The position numbers and the translations under genes are program-made. Shown here piece by piece: positions 43,876-51,394 of a DNA stretch of 64,000 bases; position 1 is the first letter of the stretch; each line of letters begins with the position of its first letter. The stretch is from positions 45,103-109,102 of the forward strand of contig NZ_LGQZ01000076.1 in NCBI RefSeq assembly GCF_003116015.1, in the 5' to 3' direction. The notes below the pieces were generated by a model. The model made no database searches. It was not told where the DNA came from and saw only the letters and a list, made by a program, of their open reading frames with translations. Origin of the DNA: Azospirillum sp. TSO22-1 (GTDB lineage: Bacteria > Pseudomonadota > Alphaproteobacteria > Azospirillales > Azospirillaceae).

Positions 43876-44334
43876 ATGCCGACACGCAAGCTGATGCCCG
43901 ACGTGATCCAGCGACAGGAACTGACCTGCCTGCCGGCCGACACCACGGTGCGCGACGCCGCGGTGCTGATGGCCGAACGCCGCATCGCCGCCATCCTGGT
44001 GACCGAGGGGCGCCGCCTCCAGGGCATCTTCACCGAGCGCGACCTGACCGTGCGCGTCGTCGCGGCCGGCAGGGACCCGGCGACCACCACGCTCGCGGAG
44101 GCGATGACCCGCAACCCCGACACGCTCGGCCCCGACGCCGCGGCCGGCGAGGCGCTGGATCTGATGGAGCGCCACCGCTACCGCCACCTGCCGGTGGTCA
44201 ACGGCGACGAGGTGGTCGGCATCGTCTCGATCCGCGACCTGTTCGCCGTGGTGCGTGAGCACCTGGAGCACGAGATCAAGGACCGCGAGGAGTTCATGTT
44301 CGGCTCGGGCTACTCCGCGGGCGCATTGCCGTAA
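43876..44334 (+). CDS. CBS-domain protein
   Basis: A 152-residue protein consisting of two CBS motifs: LTCLPADTTVRDAAVLMAER...GIFTERDLTVRVV and NPDTLGPDAAAGEALDLMER...GIVSIRDLFAVV. Such proteins bind adenine nucleotides and act as energy or redox sensors. GGGGGAGAG precedes ATG 43876. A TTGACG/CATAAT pair upstream (43785 and 43811) is spaced 20 bp, too wide for a good promoter. It ends in a likely flexible tail (FMFGSGYSAGALP). Confidence 0.88.
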   Translation: MPTRKLMPDVIQRQELTCLPADTTVRDAAVLMAERRIAAILVTEGRRLQGIFTERDLTVRVVAAGRDPATTTLAEAMTRNPDTLGPDAAAGEALDLMERHRYRHLPVVNGDEVVGIVSIRDLFAVVREHLEHEIKDREEFMFGSGYSAGALP

Positions 44335-44347
44335 TGTGACGGTGAGG

Positions 44348-44382
44348 GGTGGGGCTCGCTTGACGTAAGCGTCAGCCCCACC
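44348..44382 (+). terminator. hairpin after CBS gene
   Basis: GGTGGGGCT at 44348-44356 pairs exactly with AGCCCCACC at 44374-44382; the loop has its own CGCTT/AAGCG stem. It lies 13 bp after the stop codon. No T-run follows, so it may be Rho-assisted or only mRNA-stabilising. Confidence 0.55.
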
Positions 44383-44426
44383 GATATTCGCTTCGCACCT
44401 GCGAACGCGACGAGAGACCCGAAGCG

Positions 44427-45035
44427 ATGCCCCTGTCCCCGCCGGCGGAACGCCAACACATCCACACCCGGGAGATCGCCTGCCGCGGGTACCGGCGTGC
44501 CGACGGGCTGTGGGACATCGAGGGCCACCTCACCGACGTCAAGACCTACGCCTTCCAGACCGAGCAGCGCGGCCGGCTGGAGCCGGGCGACCCGGTGCAC
44601 GAGATGTGGCTGCGGCTGACCATCGACAGCCAGTTCAAGGTGCACGCCATCGAGACGGTGACCGACAAGTCGCCCTTCCTGGCCTGCGGCGACATCGCGC
44701 CGAACTACCAGCGCCTCGTCGGCCTGAGCATCGGCAAGGGCTGGACCCGCGCGGTCAAGGAGCGGCTGGGCGGCGTGGAGGGCTGCACGCACCTGATGGA
44801 ACTGCTCGGCCCGATCGCCACCACGGCGTTCCAGACCATCTACCCGATCCTCGCCCGCGAGGCGGAGGAGCGCGCCAAGGCCGCCGGCCGCGGCCAGGAC
44901 AGAAAGGCGCGCCCGGTGCTGCTCAACATGTGCCACATCTTCGCCAGCGACGGCGAGGTGGTGCGCACGTTTTGGCCGGAGCACTACACCGGCGACTGCG
45001 AACCCACCAACGCCGAGGCGGAAGCGGCGGAGTAG
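44427..45035 (+). CDS. DUF2889 domain protein
   Basis: A 202-residue protein of the DUF2889 family, function unknown. Features include HTREIACRGYRRADGLWDIE at the start, GDPVHEMWLRLTIDSQFKV, and paired conserved cysteines (SPFLACGDIAPNYQ, GVEGCTHLMELL, LLNMCHIFASDG). No signal or membrane segment. It stands alone between a hairpin and a large palindrome. Confidence 0.88.
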   Translation: MPLSPPAERQHIHTREIACRGYRRADGLWDIEGHLTDVKTYAFQTEQRGRLEPGDPVHEMWLRLTIDSQFKVHAIETVTDKSPFLACGDIAPNYQRLVGLSIGKGWTRAVKERLGGVEGCTHLMELLGPIATTAFQTIYPILAREAEERAKAAGRGQDRKARPVLLNMCHIFASDGEVVRTFWPEHYTGDCEPTNAEAEAAE

Positions 45036-45059
45036 CGCTGACGGCCGCACGTTCTGCGG

Positions 45060-45193
45060 AGCCCCTCTCCCCTTGAGGGAGAGGGGTCGGGGAGAGGGGT
45101 GCGCCGGCGAAGCCGGCCGAAACGCCTTCTTCCGCGCCTCCGGCGCGTAACGCCCCCTCATCCCAACCCTTCTCCCTCAAGGGGAGAAGGGCT
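45060..45193. repeat. large interrupted palindrome between convergent genes
   Basis: The left arm 45060-45086 (AGCCCCTCTCCCC TTGAGGG...) pairs with 45167-45193, 25 of 27 bases. Between them are a GGGGAGAGGGG unit and small palindromes (CCGGCGAAGCCGG; GCGCCTCCGGCGC). It belongs to the window's C/G-rich palindrome family and may terminate both flanking genes. Confidence 0.85.
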
Positions 45194-45216
45194 TTGGAAA
45201 GCAGCCGCTCCGCCGC

Positions 45217-45741
45217 CTACATCTCCATCCACGCGTCGCCCAGCGCGCGGCTCTTGACGCCGGCCGGCCGGGTGGAGCCGGGCAGGCCCGGGTCCTCGCC
45301 GGGAATGCCGCCGCCGCCGCTGCCGGTATCGCCGCTGGCGTCGCGCGGCAGGTCGAAGGGCGTGCCGACGAACGGATCGCCCAGGCCGTGGCCGGCCTTC
45401 TGGTGGCCCGGCTCGGTGGCCGCCTGAACGAAGTACGAGGCGATCAGCACCCGCACCGCCGAGGTGAAGGTCGACTTCTTCTCGGCCGCGGTTTGCGGCT
45501 TGGCGCCCGGTTCCCGGGCGGCGCGCTCGCGCTGCTTGTCCAGGCGCTCCTTGATCAGCGAGCACAGGGCGTTGATGGTCAGGCCCTCGCGCTGCGCGAT
45601 GGCTTCCAGGGCCTGCCACATGGAGGGTTCCAGGCGGATGCTGGTCCGCCTGTGCCCGTCCATGACGACGTTGCGGCTTTCCAGCGGCCCGACGCCGCCG
45701 GTGGGTCGCACGGTCTGTTTCTTCCGCCCGCGATTGGCCAT
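45217..45741 (-). CDS. ribbon-helix-helix domain protein
   Basis: A 174-residue protein. Residues about 28-75 form an Arc/MetJ-like or RHH_4 DNA-binding domain: VVMDGHRRTSIRLEPSMWQA, then IAQREGLTINALCSLIKERL. A second helical part (STFTSAVRVLIASYFVQAA) and a Gly/Pro-rich disordered tail follow. ATG 45741 has GGGAAGAG upstream. It is likely a repressor that controls itself: its upstream region carries three copies of CGGTTGCA (45802-45900). Confidence 0.8.
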   Translation of the reverse strand: MANRGRKKQTVRPTGGVGPLESRNVVMDGHRRTSIRLEPSMWQALEAIAQREGLTINALCSLIKERLDKQRERAAREPGAKPQTAAEKKSTFTSAVRVLIASYFVQAATEPGHQKAGHGLGDPFVGTPFDLPRDASGDTGSGGGGIPGEDPGLPGSTRPAGVKSRALGDAWMEM

Positions 45742-45932
45742 GCAGAGCTCTTCCCTCGCTCCGCGGCCGCGGGGCTCTCCCCCTCGGGCGGACACGATAA
45801 ACGGTTGCATAAAACGCACTCTACCGAATGAAGCGCGAAATGCAACCGGCACTGCACATTGCACGCGCCGAATACGCGAAGTCATCCGCCATCGGTTGCA
45901 CACCAATGTATGCAAATGGGCTGCGGCAATGA
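45742..45932. promoter_or_regulatory. regulatory region with repeated CGGTTGCA motif
   Basis: CGGTTGCA(T) occurs at 45802-45809 and 45893-45900 on the plus strand and as TGCAACCG at 45841-45848, with looser TGCACATTGCA and TATGCA matches nearby. The region is richer in A+T than its surroundings. It precedes the RHH gene and lies beyond the 3' end of bolA. The motif array is what a small dimeric repressor would bind (inference). Confidence 0.5.
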
Positions 45933-46217
45933 CTAGCGGTCTTCCTGCGGGGCCAGAGTGGTGAGGGCGAGCGCGTGGACGCGTTCGGCCATTTCCTCCT
46001 GCAGCAGGGCGTAGACCATGCGCTGCCGCTCGACCCGCGACTTGCCGGCGAAGGCCTCCGACACGACGGTGACGTGGAAGTGCGTCTCGCCCTCCGGATG
46101 GGCGCCGCCATGGCCGATGTGACGGTCCGACTGGTTCTCGATGTCCAGGCGCGTCGGCGACAGGCCGTCGGTCAGCTTGCGGCGCATGCGGTCGGTGTAG
46201 GGGGTGGCGGTGGCCAT
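45933..46217 (-). CDS. bolA: BolA family protein
   Basis: A 94-residue BolA-like protein. The class II KH-like fold is visible: YTDRMRRKLTDGLSPTRLDI, the HFHVTVVSEAFAGKSRVERQ strand-turn-helix with the family's F.GKSRVERQR motif, and MVYALLQEEMAERVHALAL. BolA proteins pair with monothiol glutaredoxins in iron-sulfur handling. AAGGAG precedes ATG 46217. It is divergent from the J-domain gene, a conserved neighbourhood with cobS in alphaproteobacteria as I recall it. Confidence 0.94.
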   Translation of the reverse strand: MATATPYTDRMRRKLTDGLSPTRLDIENQSDRHIGHGGAHPEGETHFHVTVVSEAFAGKSRVERQRMVYALLQEEMAERVHALALTTLAPQEDR

Positions 46218-46362
46218 GGGGTCTCCTTGGGAAGCGGTTCACCGGTGCTGTGTGGTGCCGGCCCGCCGGCCTGTCAAGGCGTGCTGTCGAGGTGTGGAAA
46301 AGGCCGTCGGGACCGCCATGCGCGCGCTTGCCAGCGCCACGGCCGGTGCCCATACTCAGCCG

Positions 46363-46947
46363 ATGCAGCGCAACCGTGCCCGCCTCGACTCCCGTTACGA
46401 CTTCGCCCCGCGCCCGGCGACGCGGGCGTGCGACCATCCCGGCTGCGCCGGCGGCGGCGAATACCGGGCGCCCAAGGCGCGCGACCGGCTGAACGAGTAC
46501 TTCTGGTTCTGCCTGGACCACGTGCGCGAGTACAACAAGGCCTGGGACTACTACGCCGGCATGAACGCCGACCAGATCGAGAGCGAGGTGCGCCGCGACA
46601 CCACGTGGCAGCGCCCGACCTGGCCGCTCGGCTTCTGGGCCGTGCAGGAGAAGTTCCTGCGCGACCGGGTGGTCAGGGGCTTCGGCTTCGAGTTCGGCCG
46701 CGAGCCCGGCCAGGGCAAGGCGGAGGAGCAGGCGCAGCGCCGCCAGGCCGCCCGCACGCCGGAGGAGGAGGCGCTGGCCGTCCTCGACCTCGCGCCGCCG
46801 GTGGACTTCGCGCGCATCAAGGCCCGCTACCGCGAGCTGGCGAAGCTCCACCACCCCGACGCCAACGGCGGCGACCGGGCGGCGGAGGAGCGGCTGAAAG
46901 ACATCAATCAAGCCTACAACACGCTGAAAGCCTGTTATGGTGCATGA
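46363..46947 (+). CDS. J-domain protein with C-terminal J domain
   Basis: A 194-residue co-chaperone-like protein. The J domain is at the C-terminus (residues about 130-194): LAVLDLAPPVDFARIKARYR, then HPD at 164-166 (KLHHPDANGGD), then LKDINQAYNTLKACYGA. The N-terminal 120 residues are specific to this group, with a CDHPGC pair, RAPKARDRLNEYFWFCLDHV and a Trp-rich stretch. It should stimulate DnaK on a specific client. ATG 46363 is preferred to upstream starts, which run through non-coding-like sequence. It is 89 bp from cobS. Confidence 0.88.
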   Translation: MQRNRARLDSRYDFAPRPATRACDHPGCAGGGEYRAPKARDRLNEYFWFCLDHVREYNKAWDYYAGMNADQIESEVRRDTTWQRPTWPLGFWAVQEKFLRDRVVRGFGFEFGREPGQGKAEEQAQRRQAARTPEEEALAVLDLAPPVDFARIKARYRELAKLHHPDANGGDRAAEERLKDINQAYNTLKACYGA

Positions 46948-47036
46948 AAGCCGCCGCCGGCGTATGATTGCAACACTGCCGCCGGCGGCGGCGCCCGGAT
47001 CCGACCATCGCTGAAACGACCCAAGAAACCCTACTC

Positions 47037-48041
47037 ATGCCGTCTCAAGGAGCCACGCAGGCCAGTTCGGCCCTGTTCGATCACGTGCCGGACATCACCG
47101 TGTCGGTGCGCCAGACCTTCGGAATCGACAGCGACATGCAGGTGCCGGCGTTCAGCACGCGCACCGAGCACGTGCCGGACGTCGATGAGGCCTACCAGTT
47201 CGACCGCGACACCACGCTCGCCATCCTGGCCGGCTTCGCGCACAACCGGCGCGTCATGATCCAGGGCTATCACGGCACCGGCAAGTCCACCCACATCGAA
47301 CAGGTGGCCGCCCGCCTCAACTGGCCGTGCATCCGCGTCAACCTCGACAGCCACATCAGCCGAATCGACCTGATGGGCAAGGACGCCATCGTGCTGCGCG
47401 ACGGCCTGCAGGTGACCGAGTACCGCGAGGGCATCCTGCCCTGGGCGCTGCAGCACGCCTGCGCCCTGGTGTTCGACGAGTACGACGCCGGCCGCCCCGA
47501 CGTGATGTTCGTGATCCAGCGCGTGCTGGAGGTCGAGGGCAAGCTGACGCTGCTCGACCAGAACCGCGTCATCCGCCCGCACCCGGCGTTCCGCCTGTTC
47601 TCCACCGCCAACACGGTTGGCCTGGGCGACACCACCGGCCTGTACCACGGCACGCAGCAGATCAACCAGGGCCAGATGGACCGCTGGAACATCGTGGCGA
47701 CGCTGAACTACCTGCCGCACGACGCCGAGGTGGACATCATCCTCGCCAAGGTCGCCGGCTACGACGACGCCAAGGGGCGCGAGACGGTGTCCAACATGGT
47801 GCGTCTGGCCGACATGAGCCGCCAGGGCTTCGTCAACGGCGACATCTCCACCGTGATGAGCCCGCGCACGGTCATCACCTGGGCGGAGAACGCCAAGATC
47901 TTCGGCGACGTGCCCTTCGCCTTCCGGATCACCTTCCTGAACAAGTGCGACGAGGTGGAGCGCCCGGCCGTGGCCGAGTACTACCAGCGCTGCTTCGGCG
48001 CCGAACTGCCGGAGACGGGGGTGAGCGTCAACCTGGTGTGA
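47037..48041 (+). CDS. cobS: cobaltochelatase subunit CobS
   Basis: A 334-residue AAA+ ATPase that, with CobT and CobN, drives cobalt insertion into hydrogenobyrinic acid diamide in aerobic vitamin B12 synthesis. An N-terminal DMQVPAFSTRTEHVPDVDEA stretch precedes Walker A (GYHGTGKSTH, Lys83), Walker B (ALVFDEYDAGRPD), sensor 1 (FRLFSTANTVG) and the arginine-finger region (MSPRTVITWAE). ATG 47037 gives the family length. cobT follows, but a toxin-antitoxin pair lies between them. Confidence 0.96.
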   Translation: MPSQGATQASSALFDHVPDITVSVRQTFGIDSDMQVPAFSTRTEHVPDVDEAYQFDRDTTLAILAGFAHNRRVMIQGYHGTGKSTHIEQVAARLNWPCIRVNLDSHISRIDLMGKDAIVLRDGLQVTEYREGILPWALQHACALVFDEYDAGRPDVMFVIQRVLEVEGKLTLLDQNRVIRPHPAFRLFSTANTVGLGDTTGLYHGTQQINQGQMDRWNIVATLNYLPHDAEVDIILAKVAGYDDAKGRETVSNMVRLADMSRQGFVNGDISTVMSPRTVITWAENAKIFGDVPFAFRITFLNKCDEVERPAVAEYYQRCFGAELPETGVSVNLV

Positions 48042-48063
48042 TGGGAGGGGACGGGAGGTCGCC

Positions 48064-48354
48064 ATGGGCTACATCGAGGTCGGGCCGAACGGCGAGATCG
48101 CGCTGCCGCAGGAGGTGCGCGATCAGCTCGGCCTCAAGCCCGGCGACCGCGTCCGCATCGACGTCGATCCGGCGCGGCACACCGCGGTGCTGAAGGCCGA
48201 GACCGAAGCGGCTGCCGCACCGGAACGCCCGCGCAAGCGCTATACCCTCGACGACATCGTCGGCATGGGAGGCAAATTCCATCGCCCGGTGTCGCAGGAG
48301 GAGATGGACGAAGCGATCCGGCAACGGGCAGCGGAAAGGTTTTTGCGCCGGTGA
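48064..48354 (+). CDS. AbrB/MazE/SpoVT-type antitoxin (VapB-like)
   Basis: A 96-residue protein. The N-terminal swapped-hairpin DNA-binding domain reads YIEVGPNGEIALPQEVRDQL, then KPGDRVRIDVD. The C-terminal half (LDDIVGMGGKFHRPVSQEEM) is the toxin-binding tail. GGGAGG precedes ATG 48064. Its stop overlaps the GTG start of the PIN-domain gene (48351-48354), the classic antitoxin-toxin order. It would also repress the pair's promoter. Confidence 0.88.
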   Translation: MGYIEVGPNGEIALPQEVRDQLGLKPGDRVRIDVDPARHTAVLKAETEAAAAPERPRKRYTLDDIVGMGGKFHRPVSQEEMDEAIRQRAAERFLRR

Positions 48355-48752
48355 TCGGGCTCGATACCAACGCTTTGATTCGGTTGGTCGTTGAAGACGA
48401 CCCGGAACAGACCGAACGGGTCCGCACATCCGTTCAGGCTGCGGTGGCTGCCGGGCAGAGATGCCGCATCAACCGCATTGCGCTGGTTGAATCCGTCTGG
48501 GTGCTGGAAAGCGTGTTCCGCTGGGGCCGGGATCAGGTGGCCGAATACCTCGACCGCATCATCAACGGCGAAGGCCTCGTCATCGAAGATGAACTGGAAG
48601 CGCAACGGGCCCTGGATGCCTACCGCTCCGGCCCGATCGATTTCTCGGACGCCTTTCTCGCACTGACCAACCGTACGGCGGGCTGCACCACCACCGTCAC
48701 CTTCGACCGCAAGGCCGCGCGCCTTGCCGACTTCCAGCTCATTTCTGCCTGA
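48351..48752 (+). CDS. PIN-domain toxin (VapC-like ribonuclease)
   Basis: A 133-residue PIN nuclease. The acidic metal-binding residues are in place: Asp5 (IGLDTNALIR), Glu47 (ALVESVWVL), Asp100 (IDFSDAFLAL) and Asp119 (TTVTFDRKAARL). VapC toxins cut tRNA or rRNA when free of antitoxin. It starts at GTG 48351, overlapping the antitoxin stop. Codon choice is visibly less GC-rich than in the flanking cob genes (for example AACGCTTTGATTCGGTTGG), a sign of transfer. Confidence 0.9.
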   Translation: MIGLDTNALIRLVVEDDPEQTERVRTSVQAAVAAGQRCRINRIALVESVWVLESVFRWGRDQVAEYLDRIINGEGLVIEDELEAQRALDAYRSGPIDFSDAFLALTNRTAGCTTTVTFDRKAARLADFQLISA

Positions 48753-48759
48753 GATCCCC

Positions 48760-50643
48760 ATGTCCGAACGCGAATCCCCCGTCGAGATCTTCAAGCGCTC
48801 CACCGCCTCCACGGTGCGCGCCCTGGCGGGGCGCGAGGACGTGCAGGTCACGCATTCCTCCGAACCGCCGGGCCTGCTGGGGACGCGGGCGCGCATCCCG
48901 GTGCCGCCGCGCGACCTCAACCCGCACGACGTCGCCACGGTGCGCGGCGCCGCCGACGCGGTGGCGCTGCGGCTGCGCTTCCACTCCAACGCCATCCACG
49001 CCCAGCGCATGCCCTTGGGCGACACCGCCCGCGCCGCCTACGACGCGCTGGAGCAGGCGCGCTGCGAGGCGCTGGGTGCGCGCGCCATGCCGGGCGTCGC
49101 GCACAACCTGGGCGCGGCGCTGGAGGAGCGCTACCGCAAGCACGGCTTCGACAAGATCACCGACCGCGACGGCGCGCCGCTGGCCGAGGCGCTGCGCCTC
49201 ATGGCGCGCCAGCTGATGACCGGCGAGACGCCGCCGCCGAACGCCGCCCATGTGGTGGAGCTGTGGCGCGGCTGGGTCGAGGAGAAGCTGGGCACGGACT
49301 TCCACGGCCTCTCCGGGCACATCACCGACCAGGACTCCTACGCCCGCGCCGTGCGCAAGCTGCTGGCCGAGCTGGAGATGGACGTCGGCGAGGAGCCGGA
49401 GACCGAGGAGGACGAGGACGAGGAGCGCAAGTCCGAGGAGAACGAGAACGAGCCGAACGACGGCCAGACCCGCGGCGAGGACCAGACCTCCACCGAGTCG
49501 GAGTCGATGTCCTCCCCGCAGATGCAGGAGAGCGACCTCGGCGACGGCGCCGAGCAGGGTGGCGAGGACAGCGACGCCGAGATGGGCGAGGGCGAAGGCT
49601 CCGAGGAGCCGGCCGGCCCCGGCCACCCCTGGCGCCCGGAGAACAGCCGCCGCAACGAGGCCGATCCCAACGCCTACAAGGCCTTCACCACCCAGTTCGA
49701 CGAGGTGGTGGACGCCGCCGACCTCTGCGACCCGGATGAGCTGGCGCGGCTGCGCATGATGCTCGACCAGCAGCTCCAGCACCTGCAGGGCGTCATCTCC
49801 AAGCTGGCGAACCGGTTGCAGCGCCGGCTGATGGCGAAGCAGACGCGCAGCTGGGAGTTCGACCTGGACGAAGGCATCCTCGACGCCGCGCGGCTGTCGC
49901 GCGTGGTGGTCAACCCGGTGCTGCCGCTGTCCTTCAAGCGGGAAAAGGAGACCGATTTCCGCGACACCGTGGTCGGGCTGCTGATCGACAACTCCGGCTC
50001 GATGCGCGGCCGGCCGATCTCCATCGCCGCCATGAGCGCCGACATCCTGGCCCGCACGCTGGAGCGCTGCGCGGTGAAGACCGAGATCCTCGGCTTCACC
50101 ACCCGCGCCTGGAAGGGCGGGCAGGCGCGCGAGGCGTGGCTGTCGGCCGGCAAGCCGGCCAACCCCGGCCGCCTCAACGACCTGCGCCACATCGTCTACA
50201 AGGCGGCCGACCAGCCCTGGCGGCGGGCGCGCAAGAACCTCGGCCTGATGCTGCGCGAGGGCATCCTCAAGGAGAACATCGACGGCGAGGCGCTGATGTG
50301 GGCGCACAACCGCCTGATCGCCCGGTCGGAGCAGCGGCGCATCCTGATGGTGATCTCCGACGGCGCGCCGGTGGACGATTCGACGCTGTCGGTCAACGCC
50401 GGCAACTACCTGGAGCGCCACCTGCGCGAGGTCATCCAGTACATCGAGGGCCGCAGCCCGGTGGAGCTGGTGGCCATCGGCATCGGCCACGACGTGACGC
50501 GCTACTACCGCCGCGCGGTCACCATCGTCGACGCCGAGCAGCTGGGCGGCACCATGATGAACAAGCTGGCCGAGCTGTTCGACGAGGACGACGGCCGCGG
50601 CGCGGCGGCCTGGGTGCCACGGCGGGCGGCCGGCGGGCGCTGA
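48760..50643 (+). CDS. cobT: cobaltochelatase subunit CobT
   Basis: A 627-residue partner of CobS. An N-terminal CobT domain (about 1-215), then a very acidic low-complexity linker (about 215-300, Glu/Asp/Ser-rich), then a C-terminal von Willebrand A domain. The VWA domain has a MIDAS metal site: Asp410, Ser412 and Ser414 in IDNSGSMRG, with VISDGAPVDDS further on. ATG 48760 lies 7 bp after the toxin stop. The large subunit cobN is not in the window. Confidence 0.96.
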   Translation: MSERESPVEIFKRSTASTVRALAGREDVQVTHSSEPPGLLGTRARIPVPPRDLNPHDVATVRGAADAVALRLRFHSNAIHAQRMPLGDTARAAYDALEQARCEALGARAMPGVAHNLGAALEERYRKHGFDKITDRDGAPLAEALRLMARQLMTGETPPPNAAHVVELWRGWVEEKLGTDFHGLSGHITDQDSYARAVRKLLAELEMDVGEEPETEEDEDEERKSEENENEPNDGQTRGEDQTSTESESMSSPQMQESDLGDGAEQGGEDSDAEMGEGEGSEEPAGPGHPWRPENSRRNEADPNAYKAFTTQFDEVVDAADLCDPDELARLRMMLDQQLQHLQGVISKLANRLQRRLMAKQTRSWEFDLDEGILDAARLSRVVVNPVLPLSFKREKETDFRDTVVGLLIDNSGSMRGRPISIAAMSADILARTLERCAVKTEILGFTTRAWKGGQAREAWLSAGKPANPGRLNDLRHIVYKAADQPWRRARKNLGLMLREGILKENIDGEALMWAHNRLIARSEQRRILMVISDGAPVDDSTLSVNAGNYLERHLREVIQYIEGRSPVELVAIGIGHDVTRYYRRAVTIVDAEQLGGTMMNKLAELFDEDDGRGAAAWVPRRAAGGR

Positions 50644-50702
50644 CGGTCACACTGCCGTTCGGGACACTTCACGCCGGCCCCGATCCGCTTTAGGATCGGG
50701 GC

Positions 50703-51353
50703 ATGCGAACCATTCCCGACTTCCCGAACCTGTTCATCCTCGACCACCCGCTGATCCAGCACAAGCTGACGCTGATGCGGGAGAAGGAGCGCTCGACCGG
50801 CGGCTTCCGGCAGCTGCTGCGCGAGATTTCGCTGCTCATGGGCTACGAGATCACCCGCGACCTGCCGATGACCACCGAGCGGATCGAGACGCCGCTGGAA
50901 CCCATGGACGCCCCCGTCCTGGCCGGCAAGAAGCTGGCCATCGTGCCGGTGCTGCGCGCCGGGCTGGGCATGGCGCAGGGCCTGCACGAGCTGGTGCCCT
51001 CGGCGCGCGAGGGGCACATCGGCCTCTACCGCGACCACGACACCAAGATGCCGCACGAGTACCTGGTGAAGCTGCCGGAGGCCGAGGGCCGCATCTTCAT
51101 CGTCGTCGACCCGATGCTGGCGACCGGCAACTCGGGCGTCCACGCCTGCGACGTGCTGAACCGGCACGGGGTGGCCGACGAGAACATCCGCTTCATGGCG
51201 CTGGTGGCAGCCCCCGAGGGCATGCGCGTCTTCCACGCCGCGCACCCCAAGGTGAAGGTGTTCACCGCCGCGCTGGACAGCCACCTGAACGAGAACGCCT
51301 ACATCGTCCCCGGCCTGGGCGACGCCGGCGACCGCATGTTCGGCACGAAGTGA
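50703..51353 (+). CDS. upp: uracil phosphoribosyltransferase
   Basis: A 216-residue salvage enzyme that makes UMP from uracil and PRPP. Typical parts: LILDHPLIQ-type start (LFILDHPLIQHKLTLMREK), VPVLRAGLGMAQGL, the PRPP loop IVVDPMLATGNSGVH and the C-terminal uracil-binding YIVPGLGDAGDRMFGT. Single gene, with a strong hairpin terminator just after it. Confidence 0.97.
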   Translation: MRTIPDFPNLFILDHPLIQHKLTLMREKERSTGGFRQLLREISLLMGYEITRDLPMTTERIETPLEPMDAPVLAGKKLAIVPVLRAGLGMAQGLHELVPSAREGHIGLYRDHDTKMPHEYLVKLPEAEGRIFIVVDPMLATGNSGVHACDVLNRHGVADENIRFMALVAAPEGMRVFHAAHPKVKVFTAALDSHLNENAYIVPGLGDAGDRMFGTK

Positions 51354-51356
51354 CGT

Positions 51357-51390
51357 AAAGCCCCTCCCCCGCAAGGGGGGAGGGGCTTTT
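51357..51390. terminator. bidirectional hairpin terminator
   Basis: AAAGCCCCTCCCCC (51357-51370), loop GCAAG, then GGGGGAGGGGCTTT and another T. Arms are perfect; there is an A-run at left and T-run at right, so it can stop transcription of both upp (plus) and the ligase gene (minus). Confidence 0.85.
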
Positions 51391-51394
51391 GATC

